Shown here: positions 35,836 through 49,200 of the stretch, piece after piece
How the letters are laid out: each line of letters opens with the position of its first letter
Position numbering within the stretch: the stretch's first letter is position 1
Assembly (NCBI RefSeq): GCF_000006565.2
Contig: NC_031480.1
Location: forward strand, 2,237,975-2,301,974
Source of the DNA: Toxoplasma gondii ME49
Taxonomy: Eukaryota > Apicomplexa > Conoidasida > Eucoccidiorida > Sarcocystidae
Length of the DNA: 64,000 nucleotides
Direction of reading: 5' to 3'
The notes under the pieces: generated by a model
Told to the model about the DNA's origin: nothing
The model's input: only the letters and a program-made list of their open reading frames with translations
Databases searched by the model: none
Made by a program: the position numbers and the translations under genes

Positions 35836-38800
35836 CATATACATGTGTATGTGTTCGCACTCCTTGCTTCTCTTTCTATCGACACGTGGGCATTATGGAA
35901 CTATTCTGTGGTGCCCAGGGCAACTCCAGTGCGCTCATGGTGTTGAAAAAAACAGAATTTGTTTGCACGTTTCACCTGTCACATCGGAAGGATAAGTGCT
36001 CGAGGGGAGGCCCCTGAAAGGCTGAGAGTCAGCTGGCATGTTCCAACGGTCTCTTCCAGTTGAGGAACAAGTGGTGGAGACAGGGAGATCAACTTCGGGA
36101 AGAGGCAGCGCGAACGCCTTTGAAAGAGCTTGTGGAGTAGCGGGGACAATCGCTCCCGTAACGTGGCCGAGGACGATAGGTACCTGCACCATGGAAGGGG
36201 GGAAACGTAGACGTCCTAGTCTCTAGGGTAGAAAATATGTAATCTGGAAGCAATGCAGATATGCACGCGAGCGCCTATACGTACATGCATACAAACGAAC
36301 AGGAATACGGACGCAAATCTCTATCATATGTTAGAATCATAACTAATGATACGAACGGTTTTGTAAAACTACAATCTCATGAATGGGGAGGCGTATGTAT
36401 ATATATATATATATATGTATACATACATACATAAATGTATATGAAGATAGCCCACGTGTTGAGGACTGGACCAATGATCCTGTCGGCACCTCTGTAACTC
36501 GGACCTCGGTGGATAAGCATCACGATCATCTCTCGTTTATACAGTAAATACACCCACACATATGTGTAAATATACGTAGAAGTCTGAGTGTTTTTGTCTT
36601 GGGATGTACCTTAGAATCTGCTGGTACCCCTTTGGCATCGGTTCTCATTCTTGAAACGGCACAGGTAGTTTGCAGGGCGTTGTGAGGCTTAAACACGTGA
36701 AGAAGAGGCAACTCGTCCAAGCTGACATGGCAAATTTCGAGGGGCGAGACTCCCCTTCCTTCGCTGGAAAGGGAAGCAAGAATTTGTTCTTCTACAACCG
36801 CTGATGCAAGAGAAAGTGGTACAGGCAAAGCACGCGACAAGAAACGAAAACGATGACGACAAGGAAGGAAAATGAGGTTTTGCCTATGGCGTCTGGAGAC
36901 TGCAAGCGGCGTGCCTGAGCGTGGTAGACTGGTCCGAAACACGCCTCAAGGCAGATCTTTGACCATCTTCTCTGGTATATGTATGTACACATATCTGCAT
37001 GAAACTGTTGGGTTGCTCCCTCGCGTATCCACTTTTGTTCTCTCCTGTCTCATCTCTGTGTTTCCATCCTTCGTTTCCTGTGGGCAAGACGTAGCAAATC
37101 GTGTGGATGTTTCCCTTCCCCGATGGCTGCTCACAAGGTAATTTCTTCAAGGTGTAACGTTTCTTTGTCACCGAAATCTTTCGTACCTGCTTCGTGGTCC
37201 ACATCGTCAGTGAGAAGGTGTCGTACTTTGTCCAGATGCGCTTCGTTCTCCCCCGCCCACAAAAGGGTTTCTCGTTCTGGTAGTCCTTTTTCTTTTTCTG
37301 CTCGAGGTTGTCCTTCGGGGGTGTCCGGAAAAGCTGACTTCAAGATACCGAAACGAGAGTGTGTATCCTCGAGGCATCCGCCCTGCACTTTTGACGGCAT
37401 AGGATATCCTTCTACTCCATATGCAGACGGTGAAAAAAGAGTGGTCACACCCTGAGAAAGAAGTGAAGGCCAGGCAGCTTGTGAGAACCTTCTGACGACG
37501 GAAGTCCCTTTTGTTTTTTCGTTTTCGACAGCATCTTTTTCGCCTTCCCTGCCTTTTGTGAGTAGTGGTCTCAAAGTATCTTCATTTCGCAACCTACGAT
37601 CGAATGAGGGAGAAGCCTGCTCCGGTGGCACGTATCGAGAGGAATCAGTTGAAGAGTTCCCTTGCTTGTCCTGCTGAGACGACCAGGTCGTCTCAAGAAA
37701 CATATGGGTGGCCTCCAGTGCTATCTCCCGGAGCCCTCGGACAAACGCCGGAAGACGCAGTGAGACAGAACGCAATGAATAAATCGGGTGGCAAACACTT
37801 TGTTTCTCTCTCTGCTGATACAGTTGTCGATATCTTTTGGAAACTCCAACACCATCCCCTTCTGTCCTGTCGTGTGCTTCTCTGTCCTCCTCGGGAGTCA
37901 TTAGAGAGCCGTCACTGTTCTTCGAAATGAGACACGCGGAGGTGAGTTTCTGCCCGTCTGTGAAAAGCCTCTCTTGTGCGTTTTTCGACACGGCTGCTTC
38001 ATCTGCTTCAGCGGCGTTTGCCTCCGCCAAAGTGCCGTCAACAATGTTTTTCTCAACTCTCTCAGCGGCATCGGCATTTCGTTGACCAGTGAGAACAGCA
38101 GTTTCCTCACCGAACCCACCGACACGCACGAAACGCTCGCTGGCCTCCTCCGGGATATCCTCCTGAAAGCAACACCTTCTTCGCGCGGCGGATGTAAATC
38201 CGCCGCTCTCTCCGCAGTTCCGCGTACCTCCGGAAGCACACCGCTCATCGCTTATTTTCAAAAAGCCTGTACACGGTCCTGGACTATGTCCTCCCGAAGG
38301 TGCCAGACTTTCTCGTGGTTCTTTCGCTTCGAACCCTACGATGCGACCCCTGCTTCTCTCGCACGAAAAGGAAATCGAGCATTCTCCAGCAGCTAACCCT
38401 CCGCCTGCATTATCAAAGCCCTTCCTTTGTGCCAGAACCTCGGCAGGCCCACGCGCTTGCCGAGACACTGGAGCAATTGGGCTGCAGCGCTTTTTGTAAG
38501 ATACTGAGAGAAACGCCCCCGGCTCGCGAGCCACAATTAATGTACGACAAAAAGTAGCGAGTGAGTGCTCAAGATCGTCTGTGTGAAGTGGGTAACTTGA
38601 AGATACGATGTGGTTAAAGGGGTGCTCTTTGAGGCCCTTGTTTCCTGTTCTGAGAATGGTGTCTTTGAATGAGGAAAAGAGGTCGGGAAAGGCAACATCG
38701 TTTTGATTAGGTGGATGTTGAAGGCATAGCGTTCTGTTACGAAGGTGATCAGACGGGGCATGTGCGCGGGTCTCATGGGAGGAGCGAGGAAAGGCTTTGT

Positions 38801-39158
38801 AAGTTTGCAGGGCCTTTGCAGCCGCGGTAACGACTCGGGAAATGTCAGCTTCTCGCGACTCTTGGAAGAGCGCCTCATTCAATGTAGCTATTGAATCGTG
38901 AAAAAACGCTTGAGAGTTCGCCTCTTGGGTTCGTGGTGGTTCTAGAGAAGCCGCATGGAAAGAAAGAGCAGTGACCGATGAGCCCGAAGCTATAGACGAA
39001 CGGAGAAGGCCAGGCTCAGGCGAAGCGAAAGAATCAACTGATTTGGCGTTCGAAAGAGCAGGCTGAGACGCAGATGCTCTCTGTGAGAAAACGGAAGAAG
39101 CCGAAGAAGGCGTAAGCTCCGTCACGCTTCTTCCCTTGACCAGAATTTCTGGCGGCAT
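19606..39158 (-). CDS. Giant PHD-finger protein, eight exons
   Basis: Eight exons join in phase: 39158-37187, 36800-36610, 36183-35976, 35447-35167, 34439-32958, 32717-26563, 26213-25735 and 25445-19606, giving 16,608 bases and 5,535 residues. The ATG at 39158 sits in CTCAAAATG. Donors such as GTAAGG, GTAAGC, GTGAGA and GTAAGA support the joins; the start of exon 7 could instead be at the CAG near 26191. Exon 5 carries a PHD-type zinc finger: CDFC (about 1246/1249), HLQC (1254/1257) and CFVC (1274/1277), with the first CxxC pair far upstream at 1043/1046 or 1051/1054. Exons 6 and 8 are mostly Lys/Glu/Arg/Ser-rich low complexity with some ordered islands. PHD fingers usually read histone tails, so a nuclear chromatin role is likely but inferred. 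No SET, bromo or other catalytic domain was recognised. It could be two genes if exon 6 or 8 has its own promoter. Confidence 0.7.
35802..35835. repeat. TA/GA compound microsatellite
   Basis: About nine TA units run directly into about eight AG units. It lies in the intron between exons 3 and 4 of the giant gene. Confidence 0.9.
36394..36440. repeat. TA-rich microsatellite
   Basis: A run of TA units flanked by TGTA/CATA repeats, in the intron between exons 2 and 3 of the giant gene. Confidence 0.85.
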
Positions 39159-42100
39159 TTTGAGGACTCAGCAAGTTCTAGTTGTTGCTTCCGTATTAGT
39201 GACCGCACACGACGGCTTGGCGGATGAGAGTTGAAAGAGTCATAACCAAGTCTTCAGAGATGCAGCGAAAACGGAAAAACCAAGTAAACCGTGGTACTGT
39301 CCGTCACGAGCTGTAAGTTAACTGCCTGGTTGACAGCACACTCTGGACGAGGCAAGTGAAGGGTGATTTTGTCATGTTTGTTCGTCTTTTTTTCTCCGAA
39401 AAGATCGAAGATGCAGGTAGAAAAAAAATTGCAGTTGTCACCAGGACTCAGCGGTCACGATCGCTCTGGTCTTTGTTGCTTTGTCTGTCTTTCCCATCCG
39501 TTGGGACACCTCGCTTGTTAGGAGTAAGGCAGCAGCCACGGAACGTCTTTGTTGAAAAACGCTACACACAGTGTCATAATCTGCAGTCTCCTAGTCTTCG
39601 ACTAATTGAGTTCATAATGCAAAGAAAGGACAACGAAAGGAGGAGGAACCAAAGGCGAAGTAGGACGTAGTCAGAGCTGTGCAAACGGCGAAGATGGGAA
39701 CGAATTGCGAGCTGCAAAGAAGCCCGACACCGGGATCGGTATAAGGTAGAAAAGCCCGGAAATCTTCTTTGAAAACTAACAAGCATATTTCGGACACCGG
39801 CACTTTAAAGGCGGGGGAGAATTGACACAGTTAGGGACAGTAAAATGGTAGGAGGCAGGAAGCCGAAGCTCTCCCTGCTGTAAAATTTGCATCATAGAAC
39901 ATCCCTTCGATGTCTGTGTTATGCTATCAAACCATCAGGGTTGAAAAGAGCGAAAAAAAATGCACGGCTTTCAAATTCGTGTAGGTGCAAAGTGGGAGCA
40001 TCAAGATTGCCTCATGAAAGTTTCCCATGTTGTTTGCGTCACACGAAAAAGACAAAACAGAGACATAAATCAGCGTTATGAGACCCGTGTTTTGAGAACG
40101 CGCGTCATGTATCTGGGACATGTTCAGCGCGAGTCTTCGCAGTTTTGTGTTTTGAGTGAACCAAACGCAAAACAAAAAGTATCCTCGCCCAGGCACCCAG
40201 AAGCGCAAAAAAGTGTGGAATCAAACTTTTCACCCTTTCGGGGAGAGGCGACGTGCGTTTGCTACCATGCTCTGAGGTGGCAGACTTTTTGTTGGCTTAC
40301 CTCCCGCGGCGAGATGATGGCGAGAAGCTGGAGGAGTTTGAGTGCAGCACACGAGTACGTTGTCTATATACAAATATGGGGGTAGGCACAGATGCATACA
40401 TACAGGTAGCACACACGACAATGGTTGTCGAATGAGCGAAAACACTTTAAGCCGAAAGGCAATTTGCGCAATCGTTGCAGATGTTGACTTCGGCAGCGTC
40501 CCTCGTCTGACTCTGAACCCGATCAGCATGAACATAATCTTCTATTAGAAGTAGCAGCAGGTGGAGCAAACTACAACAGCTTCGGCCCCGAGCTGTTGAT
40601 GGTCTAGAATAAGAATGTTCTCCCGCAGAAACAAAGAGACTTGCGGTTATCATATGCGATTATCAAGGAAGCCATTTCTCGGTTGGTTGGGTGAATACAT
40701 TTTTAGATGCGTCTGCAAGGTTTGTACGCCTGCAGTAGTTATTGTGCTTCATAGAACAAGGTTTTCTGACGATCGATATTCACTGCGGCAATTCCTGTCG
40801 CATATCCACACTCTTGGTGTAAAATACATCTGTCGAACAGGAGATATCTAGACACTCTGTGTAAAAGTCTCTTTCGAAAACCGATGGCGATCGACAACTC
40901 TGTATACATCAGAATAATGAATGTGCCTTTCTGGTGAAAACGTGTACGATATTGCATACCTAAGCAGTCAGTGGAGTTGGCTGAAGATACAGTCTTCGCG
41001 ACCATTCGAAAGTTTCTCTTCGTTCAACGTACGCCCCCCCCCCTCTTGGCGCAGACCACACGTCAGAAAACAAGCTACTTCGAGAAAGATCCTCGAGAGC
41101 CAAGACCGCTGTATTCCAAATTCAGTTTTCGCTAAGCAAACCGCGGGACATCGTCGAAGAACTCCGCAACCCCACTTACGTTGAGTCGATTTACTCCTTG
41201 ACAGAAACGCTTCTCTTCACGGCTGCCTCTTTCCAGCATGCTAGATCTCTTTCCAGAATCTCCATGCTTCTCTTCGGAGTGAAAAGACAAACATCGTGAA
41301 GAATTAGTTCAGCACTCGCTTCGGGGTTCGTCTTCTCTACGTGGCTGTTTGATAGTTACGGCAGCTCCCTGCATATTACAGCGGTTGCGGTACGTTCGTG
41401 TGGGTGTGTAGATGGCTCCGAATCCTGTCATGTCAGTGACATGGCACGCATCGAAAAGCTGATTGCCTTGATCGTGGTTCCCATGAAATGACTACATACC
41501 GATTTCTGCGAACGCGTGCATGGTATGTATGGCAGTGAAGGCAAGAGCAAGGATCTCTCTGTGCAAAGCGGACAGGACGTGTCGGCTCCACTCACCCTTT
41601 GCAACGTCCTGAACGCGCTTCGAGTGCCCGTGGAACGACAGCGAGAAGATCTAAAGAATCGACGTACGGAAAACGTGCAAAACACCAGAGAGCGCGTACC
41701 CCGTGTGGTAACGCAAAGTAAAATGAGACAGTGCTGAGGCTGTGTCCCACGACGGTTCGAAAATCGAGCGGAAGTTGAGCCGGATCAAATTGTGAACAAC
41801 GAACTCTTTTTTCCTTGCTTTTTTTTCGCTTCCCTGTGTCCTTCTTCTCTATGGAAGGACTGACATTCTCGAGGAATGTTCCTTTGGAGATTGGCGGTGC
41901 AAAGACTCTACGTTCTTTTGCATGCTCCCGTGCATGTGAGCAACACCAGAACTCTCGTTCCTCCGGGGCGTTTCTCTGACGCGAGAAGCATCTGTGTGCT
42001 TGTCAAAAAAGCTGCCTTTCTCTTCCTTTCCGCCTTGGCTGAGTCAGAGGTGTTTTTTTCGAACGTCCGCCTGGCGTCTGCAAAAAGCGAACCACTCCAC

Positions 42101-42273
42101 TCGGTGTGTTCTTGCCTTCAACCGGCAAATTCCTCCGTTGCCGGGGTTTCTGTTGTCTCTCGCCCTCCCTCATCTCCCCTGTCGTCGCCTCTCACTTTGA
42201 GGTGTCCCCTCCGTTCCCCAGATCGTGTCTAGTCTCTCCTTCGTTTTCTGTCCGGTCGACTGCAGTCGCAACA
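39159..42273. other. Divergent intergenic region
   Basis: This is 3.1 kb between the start of the giant gene (minus) and the 134-residue gene (plus). Frames here are short, in all phases and without family resemblance. Both promoters and 5' leaders must lie here; no motif could be assigned with confidence. There is an A-run near 39421 and a C-run near 41033. Confidence 0.5.
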
Positions 42274-43531
42274 ATGCTGAACTTCATCCCGAAAAGATGC
42301 CCGTCCGTCAGTCTGCTCTTCGGCAAGCGCCCAGTGCAGAGAATTGAGGTCGGCCAAGCTCGTCACCAGCTCGAGATCCCTGTGGAGACGATTGAGAAAA
42401 TTTACGAAGGCGTGGATTCCAGGCTCGAGTATCACAACAAAGACTACAATGCGATGAAGTGGAAAGACTTCATGAAGCTCAAGTAACCGGATACGCACAA
42501 ACCTAGAGAAAGAGATACGGGGGAACAATGCTGAAAGAGTGCTTAGGCACTTAATAAATTCAGGGGGAGAGAAGGGTGATCTGTGATTTTCTCTTCCTGA
42601 AAAGAGTAGAAAAGAAGTGTTGAGCTCCGTATGCAACAGACAAGGCCTCTCATGCGGCGAAGTGGAAGGATGGGTGAAACTCGTTGAGCCTCACGAAAGG
42701 AGCAAAAAACGAGGAAGCAGAAAATACAGAATGATTCAGTCAGAACGAATCAGAGGGAAAGCGTGGATATGTGTAGATGTTTGTTATAGGGTCAGGTCCA
42801 TATACATATATATATATATATATATATATGTTATACGTACATGAATATATGTGTAGAAACTGCACTTGAAATAACTTCACGTCTTCTTCTCGGACAGGTC
42901 CTCTTTATTCTTCTCAGATACATAGATATCAATGTGCCACGCTGTCAATTCTGTTCACAACTGTACTCCTGTTCGGAATTCGCTGAATACCAAGAGGTAG
43001 AATTCCGATTCGGGATGTTTGCATGTTTTTTCCTCAGCGGCAGCCTGCGAACTCATCCCAGAGAAAGGCCATCTATGTATTCAGTCATTGCGTATCTGTA
43101 TGCATGTGTCTGGTTCCTCTTACATATGTTGGGGTATATGCGTTTCGTTTGTTCGTCTCTTTTCGTAGATCACGTGTCCGGGCGGTGTCAAGATCGACAG
43201 AAACGAGGGTCTTGTTCTATGCATATACTCTGCATCGCTATCTGGAAAATTTTACTTTGTTCACGGAGAGAGTCTGAAAGGTTCGTCTGTACTTTTGTAT
43301 CAATGCGCGTGCAATTGTTTGCTTCGTTTTTTCAGGCTTGATGCGTATCACTTGCTGGAGGCCTCTCAGAGCGAGACGGCGGCCAAGTCCGCGCTCTCTG
43401 ATTTGAATTGGTTCTCCGACCTTGCCGACATTTACTCTGGACAGCAGACAATGGCTGAGATGGATGTAGCCTTGAAGGCACAGGGCGAACAGAAACTGTC
43501 GTACCCCATCCAGGGGAAAAACATCAAGTAA
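42274..43531 (+). CDS. Conserved-looking 134-residue protein, two exons
   Basis: Exon 1 is 42274-42482 and exon 2 is 43336-43531. The donor is AA-GTAACC and the acceptor is TTTTTTCAG, and the join makes an AAG lysine codon in phase. The start is ATG in CAACAATG. The N-terminus MLNFIPKRCPSVSLLFGKR is basic and hydrophobic with no acidic residue in the first 20, which fits a mitochondrial presequence (inference). The rest is a mixed helical protein (KIYEGVDSRLEYHNKDYNAM, SALSDLNWFSDLADIYSG) with no membrane segment. Such small proteins occur as lineage-specific subunits of apicomplexan respiratory complexes and ATP synthase, but I do not recognise this one and name no function. An in-frame stop directly after exon 1 could give a 70-residue product from unspliced RNA. 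Confidence 0.75.
42801..42830. repeat. TA microsatellite
   Basis: About fourteen TA units in the single intron of the 134-residue gene. Confidence 0.9.
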
Positions 43532-46214
43532 ACGAAACGGAGGCTTTTTGGGTGCCCCCTCGGTCCACTCTCAAACCGCAGCGGCTCTGAAACCTCTGTC
43601 TTCAGGCTCATACGTAAATTTATGTGTATACTCTGCTGCTGCTATATGTATGGACATATGTATGTGCGTTCTTTGGTGGTTTTGTTGCATATAGACGACA
43701 CTTTGAAGAAATCGTTTTTCTCCAACTGTCTGCTCCAAAGTGTCAGGTTTTCTGAAGGTCCGCAGGCACAGAAAAAGGATTTTTGCTCACCGAGTGTTTT
43801 CACTTCTATAAATGTGGAAAGGTGCCGCTTGCGTGGACAGGCGTGCAATTCGAGGCGTAGAGGCAACGGCGGAGTGAACCCTGTCTGATTCTTTGATTAA
43901 AAGTTCATCGAATCGAGGAACTCGGGGTGTCAGATGCAGCTGTAAGACACCGCAAAGTCCTTGCCGATACGTTCTTTTCAGAGCGAGGAAGGTGATTCCA
44001 CAGGTCGCCAGATGCTAATTGATACAGGAAGGTAGAAAGACAACTTCAAATACGTTCACACAAAAGTACGTATAAATATATGGGGCATCATACACACCTC
44101 TGTTTTTCGCACGCAGTAACAAGCTCCATTGCTGCGGCATTGTTCTCTATAAGAAAAATAGGCGATGGCACTTCCTACAATGCCCCGTATTGAACGCAAG
44201 TCCTCATCGGGACGCCAACACTCCATGCCGACCCCACACCGTTCGCGTGCATAACGCTCGTTCTCTATGGAGTGGAAATATTATTCCGACGGTAACAAGA
44301 CTGAGCCTACTTCACGTGCTTTTAAAAGTGGATGACCATGCTTAGTTCTTGCTAGCGTTTGCACTTCTCCAGAACACCTTGCCAGCTGTACCAACCCGCC
44401 GTCACGATTCACACGCGCATTGGAGAGATGCAAATATCAGCAGTCGGTACAAAGTCAAAACAGAGTACTCGACGGTAAATCAGTGGCTGGGCAAGCGTTT
44501 TAACTGAGTATGCTGACTTCAGTCGCTACTACAGCGTGTATCGTAGTCGTCACATTATAAATAAATACTGTCTCTACACATGACCGGTGATCGAGAACTT
44601 CTCTGTATCATATCAAATAATTTGGGGATCCGAAGTCATTTTCCTAACAACTAACGCTATTTCATTTCTCTCACGAGGCAGAGAGACTCCGCGTATCAGA
44701 TCGCCCACAGTGTCTCTCTGAATGAGTTCTCAAGAACTGGAAACTGCACCGCTGTGGTGGAACAGCGAACCGTAGTTTGTCACAAGCCACGTTGCAGGTG
44801 TAGCTCATGTCTCTGCTTGCCCCAGTTCGAACTCCAACTAAAGAAACCCTGACTCGGAAGGGCAGCGCAACATAAAGCAGTTTTTCAGGTGTTGCTTCGA
44901 TTTTTTCGTGGCGTGCTTTGTCGTGAATGTTTTATGGGAAACCACAGTACATCGGTGGAAATACACGACGCTTAACGCGAAGATAGGACGAAATCTTTGA
45001 AGGAGATCGATGTTGCGTATCTTTCGTTTGCAGAGTTTTTGTTCTGCAGTGTTCGCTGGAGTGTTCTTGCCGAGAAATCCGCCCTATTAGGCCCCCCCCC
45101 CCCGTTGACAACGTAAGAGGCTTCTAGCATCCAGGCAAAAGAACTGAGACCTCGTTGACCACCGGCTGCGAGAAACAGTGTTCACGCAAGTGCTCGATTG
45201 CCGTTATTCTGATGTCAGGAGTAAAGTGATTCTGAAAGCGAAAGGTTAGGGACGAAACACACAGGGGGGGTCTAAATGCGTGCCAACTACGAGAAAAGCG
45301 TTAAGCCGGCAAAACCCTGGTGTGGTACTGGAGCGCAGAACGCAGGCCAAAAGTTTTGAATTTAGAAACAGTTCACAGGTTTATCAGAATCACGCGTCAA
45401 AGCCGTCCTCCTTTATCGGCCACGCGCGCGTCTTTGGAACGGTGCTCGGCATTGTTCTCTGTCCCGGTCTGTTCAGGCACATCTATATACGTAATACATA
45501 GATGCGTAGTTTTGTACGGACATACGTTTATTTGCGTGCTGGTGACTGTTCCCTTGTCAGACTCGCAGAGCTTGCTACCTTCGTGTGCATCAAACTCGAA
45601 AGCAGCTGGCCTCCTGCGTTGTTTTCCACGGTTGACTTCTCGTCTCCACCAATGCCAATGTGTCCACAACAGTTTCGTGAATTGGATGCGTGCGTGCCTG
45701 TGGGGTACCACGAAGGGGCCGTAACTATAGATACGGGTTAACGCTCGAGAATTCAAAGGTCAAACCTCAGATAGGGATCCGAAATTATTAAGGGACAACA
45801 AAAAACTATCAACCCACCATTAGTTCAGCCAGATAGCGCTGGACTGCGCGTTTCTCCTCTTTGTCTTGGCGAAATAAGACGGTAGGTTCGGCGTGACTGT
45901 ATCACTGTCAGTAGGCTGTGGATGCTGTCAGTCGAGAGACCGACTTGGGAGGACTCTCGCCTCACATGATTGTACGGACGACAGAGAAATTAAGAGTTTT
46001 CGTGGTTGTTCCGCCACAGAGGGGATGACTAGAGAAAACAGACAGAGACAAGAAGCGGGGAGACGCATGCAGAAACAGAATTTGCCCCACGACAGAAAAA
46101 AGTAGTTCTTTGCGGTACAAAGAAACGGATGCAACTGTTACACCGGCGTCCTCTTCTTTCCGTACAGGAGATCTGTCTTCCGTTTCGCGTTCTTTCCTAT
46201 CGTTAATGCGTCGT
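43532..46214. other. Convergent intergenic region
   Basis: This is 2.7 kb between the 3' ends of the 134-residue gene (plus) and eS8 (minus). A run of 14 C lies near 45092. No open frame with codon-like constraint and no tRNA or snoRNA signature was recognised. Confidence 0.5.
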
Positions 46215-49200
46215 TTACTTGTGCTTCTTCTTGTCCATCTTACGCTTGTAGAACATCAACTCCTCACCCTGAAAACAGAAGACGGGACAAGAGACACCGT
46301 CGCGTTGGCCATACGCCGCACCAGGCGGAAAAGGATTACTATGGAATGTGAGAGCAATCCAGAAACCTCCTACACTCGTATCAGAGATGGCGAACGATCC
46401 ACCCACAGTTCAAAAAGTTCTCGATCTCGAGACTGTCCAATATCTCCCGACAACATCCAATCCAGATAAACACATACACAAATGCAAACAAGGTCGCCAC
46501 ATGCACAAATGAAGGGAATAATCATCGACTGTGTGCATGGCTTGATGCTACGGCATGACTTCGCTTTTACCCAACACAAGCAAGAATGTCGAGAGTTGTG
46601 AAGGGGCGTCGACATAAGCATGCAAGACGCGCCCCGCAGAATCTCACGGAACGCCTCAGTTTTGGCAGCGCTTGTTTGGAAAACTTCTCCAGAGAAAAGC
46701 CTTCACAGTCGCACGCGATCCATGAAAACCCAAGAAATTCCAATCAGGTGCGCTGCCCCCACTAGACACACAAAAACACCACTTGTCCCCCTCGTTGAAG
46801 ACCGTGGAGAGTTACTAAAGGTGCTGAGTAAACGGAGGAAAACCAGCTTAGCGACCGTTAGGGCAAAAAGGAATTTTTCTTTTCGGCTTCCTCGCAAACC
46901 CAATGCGCACCTCGAGGATATATCCATCAGCGCGCCCGGACTGGCCAGGGCGAGAACTGATGCACGCAAGCAGGCGTCCAGTGTTGAACTGTTCCTCAAG
47001 AAGGGGGTCGAGCTTCGGCACGCCCTGCTGGCGGTGCTTGTTCTGCAGGCAGAGAGTGTGCTTGGAGACTTTCCTGCTGCCCTCTTCTTCCTGGCCGGCT
47101 TTCTTCTTTCCCAAGTCCAAGCCGTAGAAGGAGCGGAACCTGCAAAGAAATCCAATGCAGCCGCAATGTCAGCAAGAAACGTACACTCACAAGCCACACA
47201 CGCAGATAAACACGTGTATCTCTCGGTACGTAACGACACACATTTGGGTTTTCCAAAACATGCAGCTTAAGATATAACCACATGCAGCCAAGGGTTTCCC
47301 GACGCGTCCTGCAGGCGAGTTTATCGGCTCCCTGGGAGATGTTGTGGGCGCACGACAAAAAAATGACGCGACCAGACTCGTAGCTTTGAATTGCCAAGCC
47401 GCGCTCTACCACACCTCGAAGAACCACGGCTTTGGTGTCCCCCGAACGTCTCTGGACCGAGTTTTAACGAAAGCGGTGAGTGTGTGAAACCCACATGAAG
47501 GACATACACGGGAAATGAGAGGGCTGAGGAACAGTGATTGCTCTCGATCAGTCGGTAATTCCAGCAAAGTCATGTTTTTTCCGCAGCACGGAAGAGAGGT
47601 TGAGAACCTCGGCCTCCCGATCGGAAAAGAAACACGATTTTCTCATCCCTGGAGCGAAGTTGTACGCAGTGGAACGTAAACCACAACCACGGTCTTCGAG
47701 AAAAGTGGAATGAGTATCGCCGCTTTCATGGCCAATTCTGATGCATGCAGAGATCGGTTCACTCGCGAAAAAACACTTTCCCAGTGGCGCGCAACTGACA
47801 GCCACGACGGTAACATTCCCACGTGAGGAACTGTTTTGCTGAGCGATCTGTTCTTCAGTCGGTAATTCCAGCTTGAGATGTCGTTTTCAACAGAAACGAG
47901 ACCCGGCGGTCCCTTCTGAAACGATATCATCCTTGGATCGCTCTTCCCGTCTTCTTCATTTGAGACAAGGTGTGGGAGAAATGAAAAAGTATCTGCACAG
48001 TTTACGGCTGTAGATGCAGCCGAGTTCTGCGGTCGTCTTCCGAACAGTCGCAGACGACACAGGTGCCTCGACATGAAAATGCATTCTTTGATGAAGTTTT
48101 CAGTCACGTTTGCACAGAGGTACAGAGGAAGAGATTTCTATTCGGGGGATGGTTTCATTACACACCAGGCCTTGAAGGGAGTGGCGTCAATCGCGACGAT
48201 AGAGTTCTTCACCAGGGTGTTCGTGCGGACAAGTTCGTTGTTGGAGGCGTTGTATACGACACCCAACAGACGAGTCTTTTTCGCGATCTCTGAAAACAAC
48301 ACGCAAATCACAAAGGAAACCATTCAGCATACAAACTGCTCCCCAGTTCTGGAGATGCTTCCACATATACATACATATATATATGTATATCCCCTGCGCA
48401 CACCAGTGCACCAACACCGTACAACGGATATTCAAAGACACACATGCATTTATATAGGCGAAAAAGACACGAAGATGAAGCGACTCATCACATGCAGACG
48501 TATTGCTGGAAATGTGGATACATTTGGTGGCACCGCAGTGCGCCCAAGAGATCAAGAACCCAATCCCTCGGGCTAGCGACTGTTGCCAAGAGAGCGACAT
48601 TTGGCACATGCAGGCGGCCTTGGTCAGCAGTAACAATTGGATTTGAAGTTGTCTCTTCAAAAGTCCGAAGGGACCTCTGACAAACCCCTTAATTCAAGAG
48701 TCATCCTCTGGCCGCAAAAGGCACAACGACCGGCAAGCATATACGGGGAGAGAAGGGGAGACGGCACGGCCACTGGCAGTTCGTCTGCCGCCACCCTCTG
48801 ACATCGCAGATGGAAGGATGTCGTACGAGAATAAGAACACAGGCAGTGCAGACGATACACAAACGTCCGAGGGTCTCAAGACGGTTTGTCACTTGCATAG
48901 ATCATCGCTCCGAAATGGGCGTCGCGACAGGAGAAAGCCAGACGCATCAGCCCTCGCAGAAACCCCCCTACGACGTATGAGACCACATGAAGCACGAAAG
49001 AGGAACCAGCTGAGGACAGAATAAATCGACAACGGAACAGATCCAGATCTTGAGATGGAGGGATGCATGAGGACACAAGTAGAGGTGTTCTTCACTTCCA
49101 CCCTTCCGCTGTCGCCCCACAAAAAGGAGGTAGACACCGATTGGCAGTGAGAGAATACGGCGAACAGGACAAACGCCTCTTCTGATACACTCTTTGTCTC

